Below, piece by piece: positions 30,697 to 43,593 of a stretch of 64,000 bases of DNA; positions within the stretch are counted from its first letter, which is position 1, and every line of letters begins with the position of its first letter. The stretch comes from Azolla caroliniana (Eukaryota > Polypodiophyta): NCBI GenBank assembly GCA_043228905.1, contig JBHGNT010000007.1, forward strand, positions 8,928,001-8,992,000. The letters are read 5' to 3'. Below the pieces are notes generated by a model. That model was not told the DNA's origin. It saw nothing but the letters and a program-made list of their open reading frames with translations, and searched no databases. Position numbers and translations under genes: made by a program.

Positions 30697-31027
30697 TTCT
30701 TTGAAGGGAAAAGTACCAGGAAACCCCTGGAAGTTCGTCTATTTACCAGAATGCCCCTGGAAGTTCCAAATTTACCAAACTACCCCTATGTCCAAAAAAT
30801 TACACTTTATAAAGTAATTATACACTCAAATCTACAAGCCCTATTTACCAAAGATGGAAGAAATGGACCCAAACTAGCCCTATTTACCAAAGATTTGAGT
30901 GTATAATTACTTTATAAAGTGTAATTTTTTGGACATAGGGGTAGTTTGGTAAATTTGGAACTTCTAGGGGCATTATGGTAAATAGACGAACTTCCAGGGC
31001 TATCCTGGTACTTTTCCCTTCTTTGAA
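30697..31027. mobile_element. Mutator-type MITE with 9-bp target duplication
   Basis: Element 30706-31018 (313 bp) is flanked by perfect 9-bp repeats ttctttgaa at 30697-30705 and 31019-31027. Its ends are long near-perfect inverted arms (starting gggaaaagtaccaggaaa and its complement) of about 125 bp each around a ~55-bp centre. The centre repeats gccctatttaccaaagat twice. The 9-bp duplication and long TIRs fit non-autonomous Mutator-like elements. The transcript would fold into a long hairpin. Confidence 0.9.
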
Positions 31028-31029
31028 TC

Positions 31030-33960
31030 CCCTACGCTTGGGAGGATGTCATTGGGTGGTTATTATTATGAACCATACAAATATAATGTTTGGCAAAGAA
31101 ATATGATAGGCTCAAACAAATAGCCATAACATAATTTTATGATGTGAACATATCATTGGCAAACATTAATCGATATCGTGATCTCACGCCAGTACCTCTC
31201 TAGACATATGAGATGAGGTTCAAGATCAGGTAACTATGGAAACATAAAGGTGTTTTAAAAACCATGGGGTGACAAATGAATGCCTTTCCCTAATCTCTAT
31301 ATCGATTTTTTCGTGGCTTGATCACTTAGATACTCATTGCAAATGAGAAAAGACTAGACCACACTAGTTGCAAAAAGATACCATCCCCTTCTCATGTCCA
31401 TGAACCCTACAAAAGGCACCAAACAATGTCATCATTCATCAATGTACAAATATGAATATACAAATGAGTAAAAATATAGATATAGGAATGAGAATCTAAT
31501 CTAGCAAAACTTGAATTGGTAAAGTCTGAACAAATATGTTACAATGCATACATCAAAGGTCAATTAGTCTCAATAGACGAACCCTCTTTCTAGATCCTTG
31601 CATGCCCCACCCAAGCCTTCATGTACCTTTATCCTTATTGATAGGAGCTACCATTATATCTTCAAAAGGTACTACAGAGCATGTAGTGGACCTTTGTTAC
31701 CAAACTGATTTAATGTTAAATTTTGTTGCAAATTGCTTATACTTCCTCTTTGAGGCAAATCTATCATCAGAGGGGAAATAAAATACTTCAATTGATGACA
31801 TAATGCAAGCATTATTTCCTTACAAATAGAAAATTTTAACCTAGTAACAGAATCTAGAGCTTCTTCAAATTACTCAAAGTTTTTGTAAGAATCGAAATAG
31901 TTGCAAACATAGACTCATCCTTATGCCCATCAAAGTCGAATTCACACCAGCTGAATTCCCTTGACCACACATTTCTAATGCATTATCAATCAAATGTAGC
32001 TTCTTTTGTGAGTTTGGCAAATGTTGTTCAATTAGTAATCTAATCCCCATCAAGTGCTTGCATTTACTTGCATAATCTAAGCAATCATAAAAGGAACATT
32101 GAAAACATACATTATACCATGCCTTTTACATGCTTAAAACTCTAAAATACAATCTTGTCTCATATGTCACCTAAATTGTTATTGGATTTGCAACATATTG
32201 TTCAATTATCCTTTCTGCCTCTCTCGTTTTATTAGCCTCATTCTTACAATTTGTTCAAGGCAAGAATCTTCTACATTCACTTATTTCTTGCTTCTGCTTA
32301 AACCAATCAAGAATTGTAGTACCACCCATCCGTGACCCTATCACATTATCTCCTATCATTGCATGTACCAAGTCAATAATGGATCGATTTATTCTTCCTT
32401 TAATTGCAACACACTTGATGTATTGCAATGCCTCTCTATAATATTTGTAGTGTCCACATGGCCATATGAAAACATTCTTCCAAACTTGAGCCAAGTATTT
32501 CTCCATGTGTCATTACACGAACAATTTTTTATGCAAAGGAAAACTTGTTTATGGTCTTTGTATTCTTCCAATATTTCACCATATACATGATTAAATTCTT
32601 CCTCTTGTTACAATACATGGGCCAACACATACAATAATATAATTTGTCTCTTTCCATGCCATGAATTTTTGGCAATAGATGGTCAACCTAAGCTCTCTTC
32701 ATATGGAACCAACATAGCAAAATCAAGCAAGTTGTTTGTTGCCTTTTACCATTTACCATCCCAACAATATGAATAAACTGTAATGACATTTTTCAAAAAG
32801 ATGCATCCTACCCAAGACTTATCTATTACCAAAGCATTAGGTGGGACATCTTCCATTCTTCCAAATAATGTCATTTCCAATGCGAGTTATTCATGTTGAG
32901 ATCTTGCATCATTGGTGCAAAACATGTACCACAATGGAATGTTGACCCCTTACTCATTTGGTACAACTGCAACATATAAAGGCAATCCAAATACATTAGT
33001 GTTAAATGTAGAATTGATTGGCCAAACATTTTTCTTTGAAAAGCGAATACACATGTTTAACATCGACGAATCTTACATTATGAAAACAAATGGTTGCTTT
33101 GTAGGAACATATGGTTGACCATAAGTTACATTACCTTGTTTATTCAATGTATATGTTACTTGTATCATTGTAGCCCAATTATCTAGGGTTATATCTTTTT
33201 TAACATTCAACTTGTTAGCTATCTTTTGAACGTCATTTGTGAGCATAAAGAACCTAAACACGACTCTCTCAACAGGTGTAACTTTGGCCTTATGGATAAT
33301 AGTTTTTGTCATGCTTATCCTTGCTACGTGCCTCGCATATCAAACTTTAAAAAAATCCTCCATACAACATTTAATGACATTTGGATATACCTTTAATTTA
33401 TATACCTCATGTGGTACACTTGGATCATGGCCTTTGCAGGGGCATATATAGAGATGGACACTTGCATTCGGTCTCTAATTCACCTTTTAATATCCACATA
33501 AAAAGTGTAACCACATCGTTTGGTAGTCTTCCATCTACGAACACATTTGTTGCCCTTGACTGCTTTTCTCTCAAATTTTTATCTTGCATGACTCCTTGAG
33601 ACATCTAAAACACACGTGACAACCAATCTGGCAAGTGTGTTTGGATATTCGCTTCTAGCTAGTACCACCCCCCGATCATAAGGTATGTACCCCCATCCTT
33701 GGCTAGTTGAGAAGACCATATTTCAATTTCTTTATCTAAGGCCTTAAGTTTTGTGATGACGTCTTGGCAATCTTGTTCTAACATTTCCTCAAACCAAGAT
33801 TCCTCGAAAGTGATGGTATCAAAAGAGGGATTATATGAGGGATACCTATTAAGGGATTACATGATAGCAACACATCCTCCTTGGTCCAAGTCCTTTGAAG
33901 TCCTACTAAAGTATCACTTCACACGCATTTACATAACAACGTGATCACTTAATTAAGATG
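31030..33960 (-). pseudogene. Eroded transposase-like gene remnant
   Basis: Read on the - strand, protein-like stretches occur across many stops: LPNDVVTLFMWILKGE (near 33490), HKAKVTPVERVVFRFFMLTN (33280), ATNNLLDFAMLVPYEES (32700), then NTWLKFGRMFSYGHVDTTNI, YIKCVAIKGRINRSIIDLVH and GTTILDWFKQKQEIS (32255-32506). The TNIIE..H..IK..GRINR pattern recalls MULE/SWIM-type transposase-like proteins, but I cannot confirm it. It could be another degraded nuclear gene. Confidence 0.35.
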
Positions 33961-33999
33961 TTAGCAATAGCTCTTATAGAGCTTAAGCATTAAGTATTT

Positions 34000-34822
34000 A
34001 TGCTATAAGAAAACGTTGGTTAATCGAACAATAATCACACCATCATTAAAGGAGTTATGTTATGGACATGAACATATAATATCCTGTGGTCAAAATAATC
34101 ATCCCTGCTTTACACTCTCGTTTAACCCTCACTTTATCCACATGTATAAAATGCTACGTCAAGACTCTGTCCTCGTGGTAATCAACTCTTGACGCAAGCT
34201 CACCAGTATCACGTACAGCTCGATGCCACAGCGATGATATGGGACGCAGATCAAGGTTCGAGTCTGTCTCAATCCCTTCGCTCGAGGGTTTGTCGGGTGG
34301 ATCGACACCCTTCTTTCTCTCCCTCCTTTCTTTTCTATCAATCTATTATATCCTTATCACATGCTTACATTAGGATCTAGCTCTAACAAGTTACCACACA
34401 ATACATGCAAGATAAAGAGTGATTAAGGTTTTAGCTAACTATCAAGAATGAAAACAAGAGAGCTCTAATTAGATAATCGGAGGGTCAAGTCTTCAATTCT
34501 AAAACAAACAAGTTAAAATTCCTCAAAAGTGACTTTTATAACTTATTTACAAAGGGATTGTACCTCCGCATATTAAGGGAACCTTTAGGCCTAAAGTTCT
34601 AAAATGCATTTGCTTTCATTTGTCTTTATACATTATTTCCTATCCCGTGGCCTTTTATGTCCATCCCAATGACTTCATTGTTCATGATACTTAGGGAAGT
34701 TGCATGATTGGGCACTCATGTTATAATGTTGAGTTTGAAATGGGTTAGATTTTAAGAAAGGCAATCACTCTTCATAAGATTCTCCACAAACCCTAAACTC
34801 ATACCCTAACCATGCTAGTCAA
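34000..34822. other. AT-rich spacer, no recognised gene
   Basis: No open frame with a domain. A short module near 34160-34310 (gatcaaggttcgagtctgtc, then tgtcgggtggatcgacac) includes a B-box-like gttcgagtc, one more tRNA-like scrap. Confidence 0.4.
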
Positions 34823-35420
34823 AGCATCACCCTAACACATTACAAACACCACACTTAAGTGACCCGACCAATGACTATCCAATCTTCCTTCATCCTAGTG
34901 ATGAGACTTTACACAATGACATAATACTCTACAAAACACTCATATATTTTTGCTCATATACTTGTGACTCCAATCTTCCTTCCTCATAGTGATGAGACTT
35001 TACACAATGACATAATCCTCTACAAAAACACTCATATTTTTACTCATATATGTGCGACTCTTTAGCACTTTATAATCTTCATTACTTTTAGGTTCTCTCT
35101 TACCCTTATAACCTAAGGAGAGCATCACCCTAACACATTACAAACACCACACTTAAGTGACCCGACCAATGACTATCCAATCTTCCTTCATTCTAGTGAT
35201 GAGGCTTTACACAATGACATAATCCTCCACAAAAACACTCCTATATATTTGCTCATATACTTGTTGTGACTCCAATCTTCCTTCCTCCTACTGATGAGAC
35301 TTTACACAATTACATAATCCTCAACAAAAGCGCTCATATTTTTACTCTTATACTTGTGACTCTTTAGCGCCTTATCATCTTCATTATTATTAGATTCTCT
35401 CTTACCCTTATAACCTCAGG
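34823..35420. repeat. ~298-bp tandem duplication with an inner ~100-bp repeat
   Basis: Unit 1 begins agcatcaccctaacacatta at 34823 and unit 2 at 35121. Both run to cttacccttataacct. Within each unit the phrase caatcttccttc..tagtgatgagactttacacaat occurs twice, about 115 bases apart, so the structure is higher-order. No coding potential. Confidence 0.9.
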
Positions 35421-36159
35421 AAAAACTGTCTCTATCTCCCACTGTCCTTACACACATACTTGAGAAGTGAGTGATTAGGGTTAAGCACTCTTTAACGAAA
35501 CCCTAAGAGTTTGCTAAATTAAGTTAGAGACGCTAGCAACTCAAAGAGTGCTTGTCAACCTCTCTTGCCTGTTCTCTTAATAATTACAAAAGGTATATGT
35601 AGAACGAAATCATCATTTACAACAATCAACTCAACTCAACCTATACATCTATTTAGGGTCATAAACATGTAAATAGAAGCGATACTTTCTAGTCATTCCC
35701 ATTTGACAATAAGCCTTAGCAATTGGCATATACTTTGAAACCTGCCTTAATATATACAGACTAATCTGTCCAAAGCATTTGAGCCCACTAAATGTTATTG
35801 TTGAGGAGAACCATGAGTAGTACACCATGAGATTGGTAGCAACCTAAAGATTGATTGTGGAGAGAAACACGCTCAAATAAGTATTGCATAAATAGTTAAA
35901 ATACGATACGCTTAAAGATAATGTATATTCATACAAAGGTCATTGTGCATTGAAAATTCAACCTTGTTACATGGGATAGTCTTCATAGTACACAGTCATG
36001 AGTACTAAATCCTCACAATTAAACTGGAGGGTAAGATGTAATTGAGCTCTCAAGTTATGGTCATTGGATGTACGTGATCCCAAAGTAACAAGTTACACAG
36101 ACCTCCATTGAGTTGATTAAACCAGATTTAGGTTAAGAATAATGCGAAATTTGCGATAT

Positions 36160-36790
36160 TCATTTACAAACGTTGCGCCTAAAATACTGGCCCCAAATCG
36201 GAGATAGACAAGGCGTTCAACCATCGATGTGCAGGTTACTACCGTTTGTGATCCTACATTCTTCTTTCCCGTAAAACTGTCAGATGTGTGCACTCTTGTT
36301 ATATACCGAATATACAAGATTTATGCTATTCAAATTTTTGTCATTTCTTCAAATCTTAAATAGACATGGCGTTCAACCATCCATGTGCAGGTTACCAGCG
36401 TAATACGCCTTAATTGTGATCATAGTTTCTACTTTCCCGTAAAACTGTAAGATATATGAACTCTTGTTATATATCGGATACACCACATTTATTTTATTTA
36501 CAATTTTTTCATGTCTTTGGTGTCATATAAACAGAAACAGATTGTGCAAGTCATGTAATTGCTTACATCCAGGAGGCCACTTACCAGGTTACTACCCTAA
36601 TGTGCCTTAATTGTGATCACACATGCTACTTTCCCATAAAACAGTCGGATGTGTCGACTCGTGTTATATATCGGATATACCAGCTTTATGTTGTGAACAT
36701 TTTTGTCATTTCTTCTGTGTCATATAAACAGAAACAAATTGTACGAGTTATGTAGTTGATTACATCGAGGAGGCCACTTACCAATATCAA
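36160..36790. repeat. Three-copy ~190-bp tandem repeat
   Basis: Each copy has gtgcaggttac or ccaggttactac, then taattgtgatca, tttcccgtaaaact, cttgttatatatcggata and tttttgtcatttctt, with starts near 36163, 36360 and 36560. The last two also share catataaacagaaacaaatt and gaggaggccacttacca. Divergence is moderate. Confidence 0.8.
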
Positions 36791-37549
36791 CCCGATTGCC
36801 AGTAGCAAAGGAGACATAAAGCTCTATGACAAGTGAACAAATCCCTTTGAAATTGAATCAAGATGAATCCTCCACTGACAACTAAGAACTTACTTTACAC
36901 ATGTACATGTATCTTATAATTGCTATGATCATGAAGCATTCAACAGCGCACTCAAGAAAAAAAGTAACCCCGACTTACCACGGTCGCACACCTATCTAAA
37001 CATAAACCATCTATCTATTTATTGACGGACAGTATCTATAGCACAATCGTTTCACTTTAAGACACTGAGACCAGACACAGATTCAACGTGAGGCACATGA
37101 AAACTTCGCTAGATGATGAATGCAATACCTCATAACCTAATAATGCGACTCTGAAAATTCATGCGTTTCAAAGTGAATCTGTGAGATTTCATCCCTTCCC
37201 AACAAACGAATACAGCAGCTACTGATCAAGACAACCAGTTCCGTCTCTACATTAAATGGTTTTAATCTCAGCGGTTACAAAACACACGAAAGACACAAAA
37301 CAAACAGACAGAGATTGACACTGATCCATAAAATAAAACATTATAGATTAAAGCAATATGGAGAACAGAAGCACGAGCGTAAACATCACTTGTTGAAGAG
37401 ATGTAATGGATCGAGATTTTAGCTTAGAGATGTCCTCACAGGAGTTGAACTCAGAACCACAGACCAAGGTTCAATTTATTTCTCATCATTTCCATCACAC
37501 ACACTTCACTTCTTCACTTCTGATGAAAAAACCTCCACTAAGGTGAAGC

Positions 37550-37625
37550 AATATATATATATATATATATATATACGTATGTATAAGGAAACGGAAAACC
37601 TAGCCCTAACCCTAACCCTAACCCT
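37550..37625. repeat. (AT)n run next to short telomere-type CCCTAA repeat
   Basis: An (AT)n microsatellite at about 37550-37574 is followed by four near-perfect CCCTAA units at 37603-37625, then a C-rich tail. This is a short interstitial telomere-like tract. The same AACCCTAA word is also known as the telo-box of plant promoters. Confidence 0.75.
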
Positions 37626-38739
37626 CGCCCCCACCCCCACCTTAAAAAATTGTAGCTTTACTCATGACCTTTCCACCTATTTGCAAATGTAGCCCTTTGC
37701 CTTCTTTCTCTCCGGGTCATCCTATATTACATATCAATGTAAACACTCAGTTTCTTGTGATGAAATGACAATCCAAATGTTGTTCTCAAGGTGACGATTC
37801 ATGAAGCTGAGCTTTCGAATGGCCCCATGATTCTCACAAGTCGGACACCTTTTCACACGATTCGCATTAATATGGTGTGGATGCCAACGTAGTTAAGAGA
37901 GAGATAGTTAGGAGGCTTGAAGTCTCATAATGGACCATGAATATTTGTGATATAATAAGCTTTTTATATGTTAATGGCCTCTCTAAAGCTCAAGGGCTCT
38001 CTTTTCACAAATTGACTCTGAGTAGTGATTCAACAATGGCCGATAGAGCAACCAAACACCCCCGAATATCAGGCTTCAATGTCATTCATTGTCATGTAGA
38101 AGCAATTGAAAAGATCAGGGAACAAGAGCTACCCCACCTAGAAGTTATGGTCGGGTTACCATTTACATCTAGACAATGAGCCACACCCACATTAGAATCC
38201 TTGAACTCCTTGCTCCTTTTCGAGAGACTTGAATGGAAATGGAACTAGTCTTTAGCCATAACTTTTTCCTTTATAAAACATGCTACACCCCATAACATTT
38301 TTGTACTATGTTAGAACTCTTTTATTTATGTTATTTATATTTTTTATTTTCGATTATAAGGTACATAGATATCCCATTATTATAATCATAAAATGAACAG
38401 TGCATTTGCATTCGAGAATGATTCAATCAAACGTGTATGGTAAATCATCTCAATGTTGGATTGGATTGACTATGGTCTATATTATATATTGATTCACTCT
38501 CAATCCCAATAAGTGAACTCTAATCCATTGTGAACCACCAACATAAGTATGGTTGCAATATTTGCATTGTATCACATGCATACTTTTGGGATGCTTCTTA
38601 AGAATCAAGACATCTCTATCATACTCACTTTAGAACTTTACAAAAAAAGGAGTATGAACTATAGAGATTGAATCAAAATATGTCATTATAAATTATAATC
38701 AAATGTTCAAAAACTCATAAAACATACATTTGAGAATAT
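37626..38739. other. AT-rich spacer, no supported gene
   Basis: An 80-codon frame at 37937-38179 (+) reads protein-like but matches nothing I know and lacks upstream extension. No RNA gene or mobile-element terminus is seen. Confidence 0.4.
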
Positions 38740-39200
38740 GAAGAAAATATGACATAGGCAATAGTAACATAACAACTTATCACCAGGGTGAGCTAATTTC
38801 TAATAACAAAGAAAGAAAGAAAGAGAATTAAAAAGAAACGATCAAAAACTCATAGAATGTATATTCGAGAATATGAAGAAAACATGACATAGGTAGTAGT
38901 AGAATAAAAATTCACCATTAGAGTGAGCTAATTTTTAATAACAAACAAAGAAAAAAAAAGTAACATGACAATAACAAGAGGATATGAGAAAGTTGGGAAT
39001 TTAACTCAAGACACAAGCAATAGTAGCATGGCAACTTACCACTAGGTTAAGCTCATTTCTAATAACAAAAAATGAAAAAACAAAACAAATATAAAATTTT
39101 GCTATGCTACTAATAAGAGAGAGATGAGAAAACTGGGACTCAAACCCAAGTCATAGACAACAATAGCATGTCTCGTTACCACTAGGATGACTTGAATTCA
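38740..39200. repeat. Array of four tRNA-like modules
   Basis: Four related blocks on the reverse strand lie near 38760-38805, 38885-38940, 38990-39060 and 39130-39190. Each carries a B-box-like word (best: rc tgggtttgagtccc at 39137) and an A-box-like word (rc tagtggtaa, tagtggtaacgag). The blocks are separated by A-rich tracts such as aaagaaagaaagaaaga. The first two also share a ~50-base flank. They look SINE-derived. None is a plausible tRNA gene. Confidence 0.55.
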
Positions 39201-41639
39201 GGAAACATGAAAAAAAGAATAAAAAAAAGGAGCATGTATTTTTCCCTTTTCAAACGTGTTCATTTTCAAACGTTTTCAATCATTTGAATGCTTGCACGAA
39301 CACGAATATTACGTTCTATGATTATAATCAATTGTCTTATGGGCCAAATTTTGTCTTAAAAGACATTAATATATCTACATTTCTTCTTTCTTTCTCAGCT
39401 TTGCCTCTACAATACTCTTTTTCTTTCATATTCAACCATTAATTCTACAAATAACCAAAGTCACAAAATGTTAATGTTGAAGTGGACGGTGGGGATCATG
39501 GCAACTATGAAGACAAACTTTACTAATATATGCACGAAATTGAAACTAAAAACGAAGGATTTTACAATAAACAAGTTTGGCCATGATCTATGGAGTTGAG
39601 AAGAAGGATTAGCTAACATCGTCTCTGTTAAGAGTGGTTGTGGCTAAAGATTCAGAAACTAAATCAAGTAAGTCAATAAGAGTGTGAGGTTGTTTCTCAA
39701 ATGTGGATGCTAATAGGGTGATGATGTTGACAATGCATGATAGCAAATTACCTCTTCTTTGTACAAGGACAAGGGAAACAAGGAATACATCGTCTTTCTC
39801 AATGTTTTTCTCCTTAATATTTTCCTTCCTATCTTGAGTTTCCCTTCTATTTGATGTTTAAAATCAATTAAAGCTCTCGCTTCTATTCATAAGGTTTCAC
39901 GAGGCACCAAAGTACATTTTTAGTTTCAACTTTGGTTTGCTCCCCATTATTTCCCTCATGGAAACATATATTGTACCAAGTCATATAAGAGTGTTCACGC
40001 ACTCTCATGGTACAAATTCCACCATTCTTATAAACTCAAAAATATATCCTTATTTGTTTGAACACTTCTTTGATCCATCCATGATACCTAGGTTGGTCTA
40101 TGGAGCCTATGCTCAAGGTCATTTATAGATCCATATTCTTATAAACTCAAAGCATATCCTCATTTGTTTGAACACCTTTTTATTGGTCCATTAGGCCGAG
40201 GTTGATCTATGGGGCCTATGCTCAAGGTAGTTTACAGTTCTATAATGGAAATTTTAAACAAAAAATCCACTAGTGACATGAAATCTCTATCACTCATAAT
40301 ATGTTTTGGGAATTTGAGAGTGGTGACATTTCGTCACATTAATCATTAATATCGAGTGAAAAAGAAATGAGTAGAGATGACAATTCGTGTTTTAGTATGG
40401 AAGGTTGTCCCCCTTTTTATTACTATATTTTATTTTTATTTATACACATTTACATTTTTTATGGTTGCCCCCCTTTGCTCTTTTCCCCAGTTTCGACCTT
40501 CAGACACACCACATCACAACAACGGAATTTACTATGTACTATTTTTTGCTATCAGAAAAGGATCGTGTCGTATTTTACGGCTCCGAAATCCGACCTTGAA
40601 GAACAAATTCACACAATTTGAAGCAAACATGGCAAAAAGAAGAGTTCTTTAGCTACCGCCTTGAGAAAGATTGAACATTAACAAGAAGAATTCATTGCGA
40701 AGATCATGCTGGATTTTGCATATTGTGATTTTAACCACCGGGTTAGAAGTTGCGAGCCTAGGAGTAAATTTCGGACGATAGGGGTCGAATCTACTAAGCG
40801 ACTAACCGACATCCTATCCACAAGGAGGATAAGAAAATAAATATCATTAATTCAATGAAATTTACCAAAAAGTGGAGCCTATGAACCAAGGCAACTCTCA
40901 AGTCAAAGCCTTTGATTGAAAAGGGAGAGTCGAACTAGATCAAGAATTAGTGGAGCCTTTGACAAAATAATGAATAGCATTAGATAATAATAGATTACAA
41001 AATTCAAGTCTATATTGGTATCGAAAAGCAAAGTGCATCAAAGGATTAACTCGAATTACATACAATGAGATTATCTCGACTCCATTACATGGAGTGGCTT
41101 AGAAGGGATGGATAGATAAATAAGTTAGAGATTTAGGATTTGTAGTAAAGCTGTATAATAATATCCTCAAGTTTTGGTTTTGAGGACCAACAAGATGACT
41201 TTGGTGCCTTTTGTCGTGGACGGTCTCTAATGTCCCCTTTATTCTCTACTCCAAGCTTGTTTGAGATTGCAACATCTGTCCTCAAACAAAGAGCTCTCCT
41301 CTCCCTTTTGTAGGTTTTTAAGAGGGCCTTTACCAAAATGGTAAGTTGTTTTTGTAGCACTTGACCTTGAGACTCTACTAAATCAAACTTTTATGTCCCT
41401 TTTTTTATACCCTCAATATAATACTTTGTCGGTTATTATAGGTAACCTTTCTCCCTTTATTGTCCATTAAAGATTTGAACCCTTGACATTTCATTCATAA
41501 TGTAAGCTCTTTGATAATTAAACTAAGTATTTTTGTTGTTTTTAAGAGGATCTTAACTCATATCCTTCTTTTCATAGCTTTGCTCTTACTTCAATAATTT
41601 TTATGTTTTTAGTTTAACTCTGTTTCCTCATGTGCCTTC
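39201..41639. other. AT-rich spacer with a 110-bp tandem duplication
   Basis: At 40024 and 40134, attcttataaactcaaa begins two copies of a ~110-bp unit ending tatgctcaaggt. A tRNA-like module (rc caagggttcaaatc) lies at 41474-41487. Short frames at 40367-40652 are T-rich and show no domain. Confidence 0.6.
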
Positions 41640-42640
41640 CTCACATCACGACATTTATAACCACCAACCTGCACATCCTCGGGTATGTGCCAATTGTACA
41701 ATCACTCTTCACTTTCCTCGCTTCTTGAGTTCAATTCTTTGTCATCGTCATTAACACGAAGGCCCTCAAATATTTGTTCTTTGGCCTTTGTTTCTTGAAG
41801 ATCTTGACCCACTTCCCTGCTATTAGTATAGTGAACTTCGTCCCATCCAATTCAACAAGGTGGTCGGTATCATTGCCATTAATTTGGATTACCACATAGG
41901 ACCAAAACAACCACCTAGCAAACTTTCTCATGGAGCTATGTTGGTTATATAGGCTACTATCATAAACACAAGGTTATCTAGGCTACTATCAAAAACACAA
42001 ATGCAATACCTTTCTTCAATCTTTTCCAGACGTAGACGATGTACCCTCAAACCTCCCCTTACTTCGGATTCTAGCTTCCTTCAATTAATCCAGTGCCAAC
42101 TTTAAGTATTTTGGGCGTCTGTCCTATTTGCACAACCAAGAGATCCTCTCTACTCATTTAATTATCTATGGCATTGCCACCCACGAGGTGATTGACTCTT
42201 CGTTAGACATTATAGGCTTTTGGCCATACATGAGATTTGTTGATGTAACTATTTTCATAGAGCTGTGAGTGGTCTTATCCACCCATAAGACATAAGGTAA
42301 TAGACGAGGCCAATATCCAACCTTCCCTACACAAGCTCTAACAATCACCATGATTTTGAGAACGTGCCCTCGTTTTATCTTCTCATTTGCCTGTAAGTTA
42401 TACGCAATTGTGAGAGAAAGCTTTACTCCTAGAATATCAAAAACTTCCCTAGCATCATTGGCATTCAATTCCTCTTTGTCTGTTATTATATTCCCTACAC
42501 ACTCGTACTGCCACATAACGTCTTTGAAAAGAAACTTGCATACCACTGCTATGGTTTTATTTCTCAATGCCCTTCCTTCTCCTTGATTTATAAGATCCTC
42601 CCTTGCAAGTACTAGGCACTTCATTTTGTTGAATGTGGGT
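41640..42640 (-). pseudogene. Gypsy (G-related) integrase fragment
   Basis: Reading down from 42630: KCLVLAREDLINQGEGRALR, NIITDKEELNANDAREVF (catalytic Asp region), LTIAYNLQANEKIKRGH (the Glu position lies in NEKIKR, altered from GKVER), RLLPYVLWVDKTTHSSM, then at 41731-41931 FARWLFWSYVV and LVELDGTKFTILIAGKWVKIFKK. The order and wording match gypsy G (27240-28085), but this copy is older and more diverged. A gap with stops separates the two parts. It is cut at about 42640 by copia C. Confidence 0.8.
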
Positions 42641-42644
42641 CTCT

Positions 42645-42945
42645 AATGGACGTATTCACACTGTCTTCTTTTGTACACACCAGGTTTAGGCTATTTATGT
42701 AAATAGTGATAAGGGTAGTTGCCTTAAGTTAGTTAGTATATAAACTGACTTTGTAACCTAATTTTGTTGGTTGTTAAAAATACAATCATCTTGTGCCTAA
42801 CGTCTCTCTCTCTTGCGTTCTGGTTGTGTGTCGCTTTTTGTTGATGTTGTTGTTGCCATCAATCTACCTTGCTTGTATATGTTTATGATCTTCCCCCTAG
42901 AAGAGTGTTGATTTGTTCCGCACTAGACAACCATGTTATCAACAT
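42645..42945 (+). mobile_element. 5' LTR and primer-site region of copia C
   Basis: Has a TATA box agtatataaactga near 42737 and a CT-rich leader near 42805. A PBS-like gtatcaaagctcga follows at about 42948 (compare TGGTATCAGAGC). C gag then starts at 43594. The exact LTR limits are uncertain. Confidence 0.5.
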
Positions 42946-43593
42946 CTCGTATCAAAGCTCGAGGTTCTTTCGATTTTGTTGTCGTCGTCTATCTAGTCTT
43001 CATCAACAACTCTTCTTCTGTACATCGTGAAGATCTGTGGCAACTCTCTACAAGATCATTTTTGCAAAGAGAAACACCGGCAAAATATCCACTCCAGTGT
43101 TCTAAATCACCATTGAAGTGAATCAATCAACACTTCACTCCTGTGATTGTAGCCGCTTGGAGTGAGATTTCGCTTCACAAGATTTGCCTCAACCATACTA
43201 CATTGGATTAGACAACAATCGAATAGCTCACTTGACGCTAGTCACTCGCTTGTCGTAATCACTCGTAGTAGTTTGGGCTCCAGGAACAACCCCCTTCCGT
43301 GCTTCATTCGGCTAGACAACATTCGGAAAGCTTAGTCGAATCTATTCCTCTCGTTGTCGCAGTCACCTGAAACAGGATCGGCCTGGATAATTGGCACATA
43401 CTCTATGTTCAGAATCTCGAAAGTCGACATTCGAAATCGAATCGGCAAACTCGGGTCCAATTCGACTAAGTCGATTGACTGTAGTCACCTCTGACATAAT
43501 TCACCAAATAGTCGAAACCGATTCGACTTGTGTCAGCTGCACTCCACCATTGTTCGTGGTCGACTCCGAACAAAGTCTATCAAGCCGACACAC

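Noticed and set aside
34823-36790. CRISPR-like regular repeats
   Set aside because: Units are long tandem repeats without unique spacers, in plant DNA. Not a CRISPR array.
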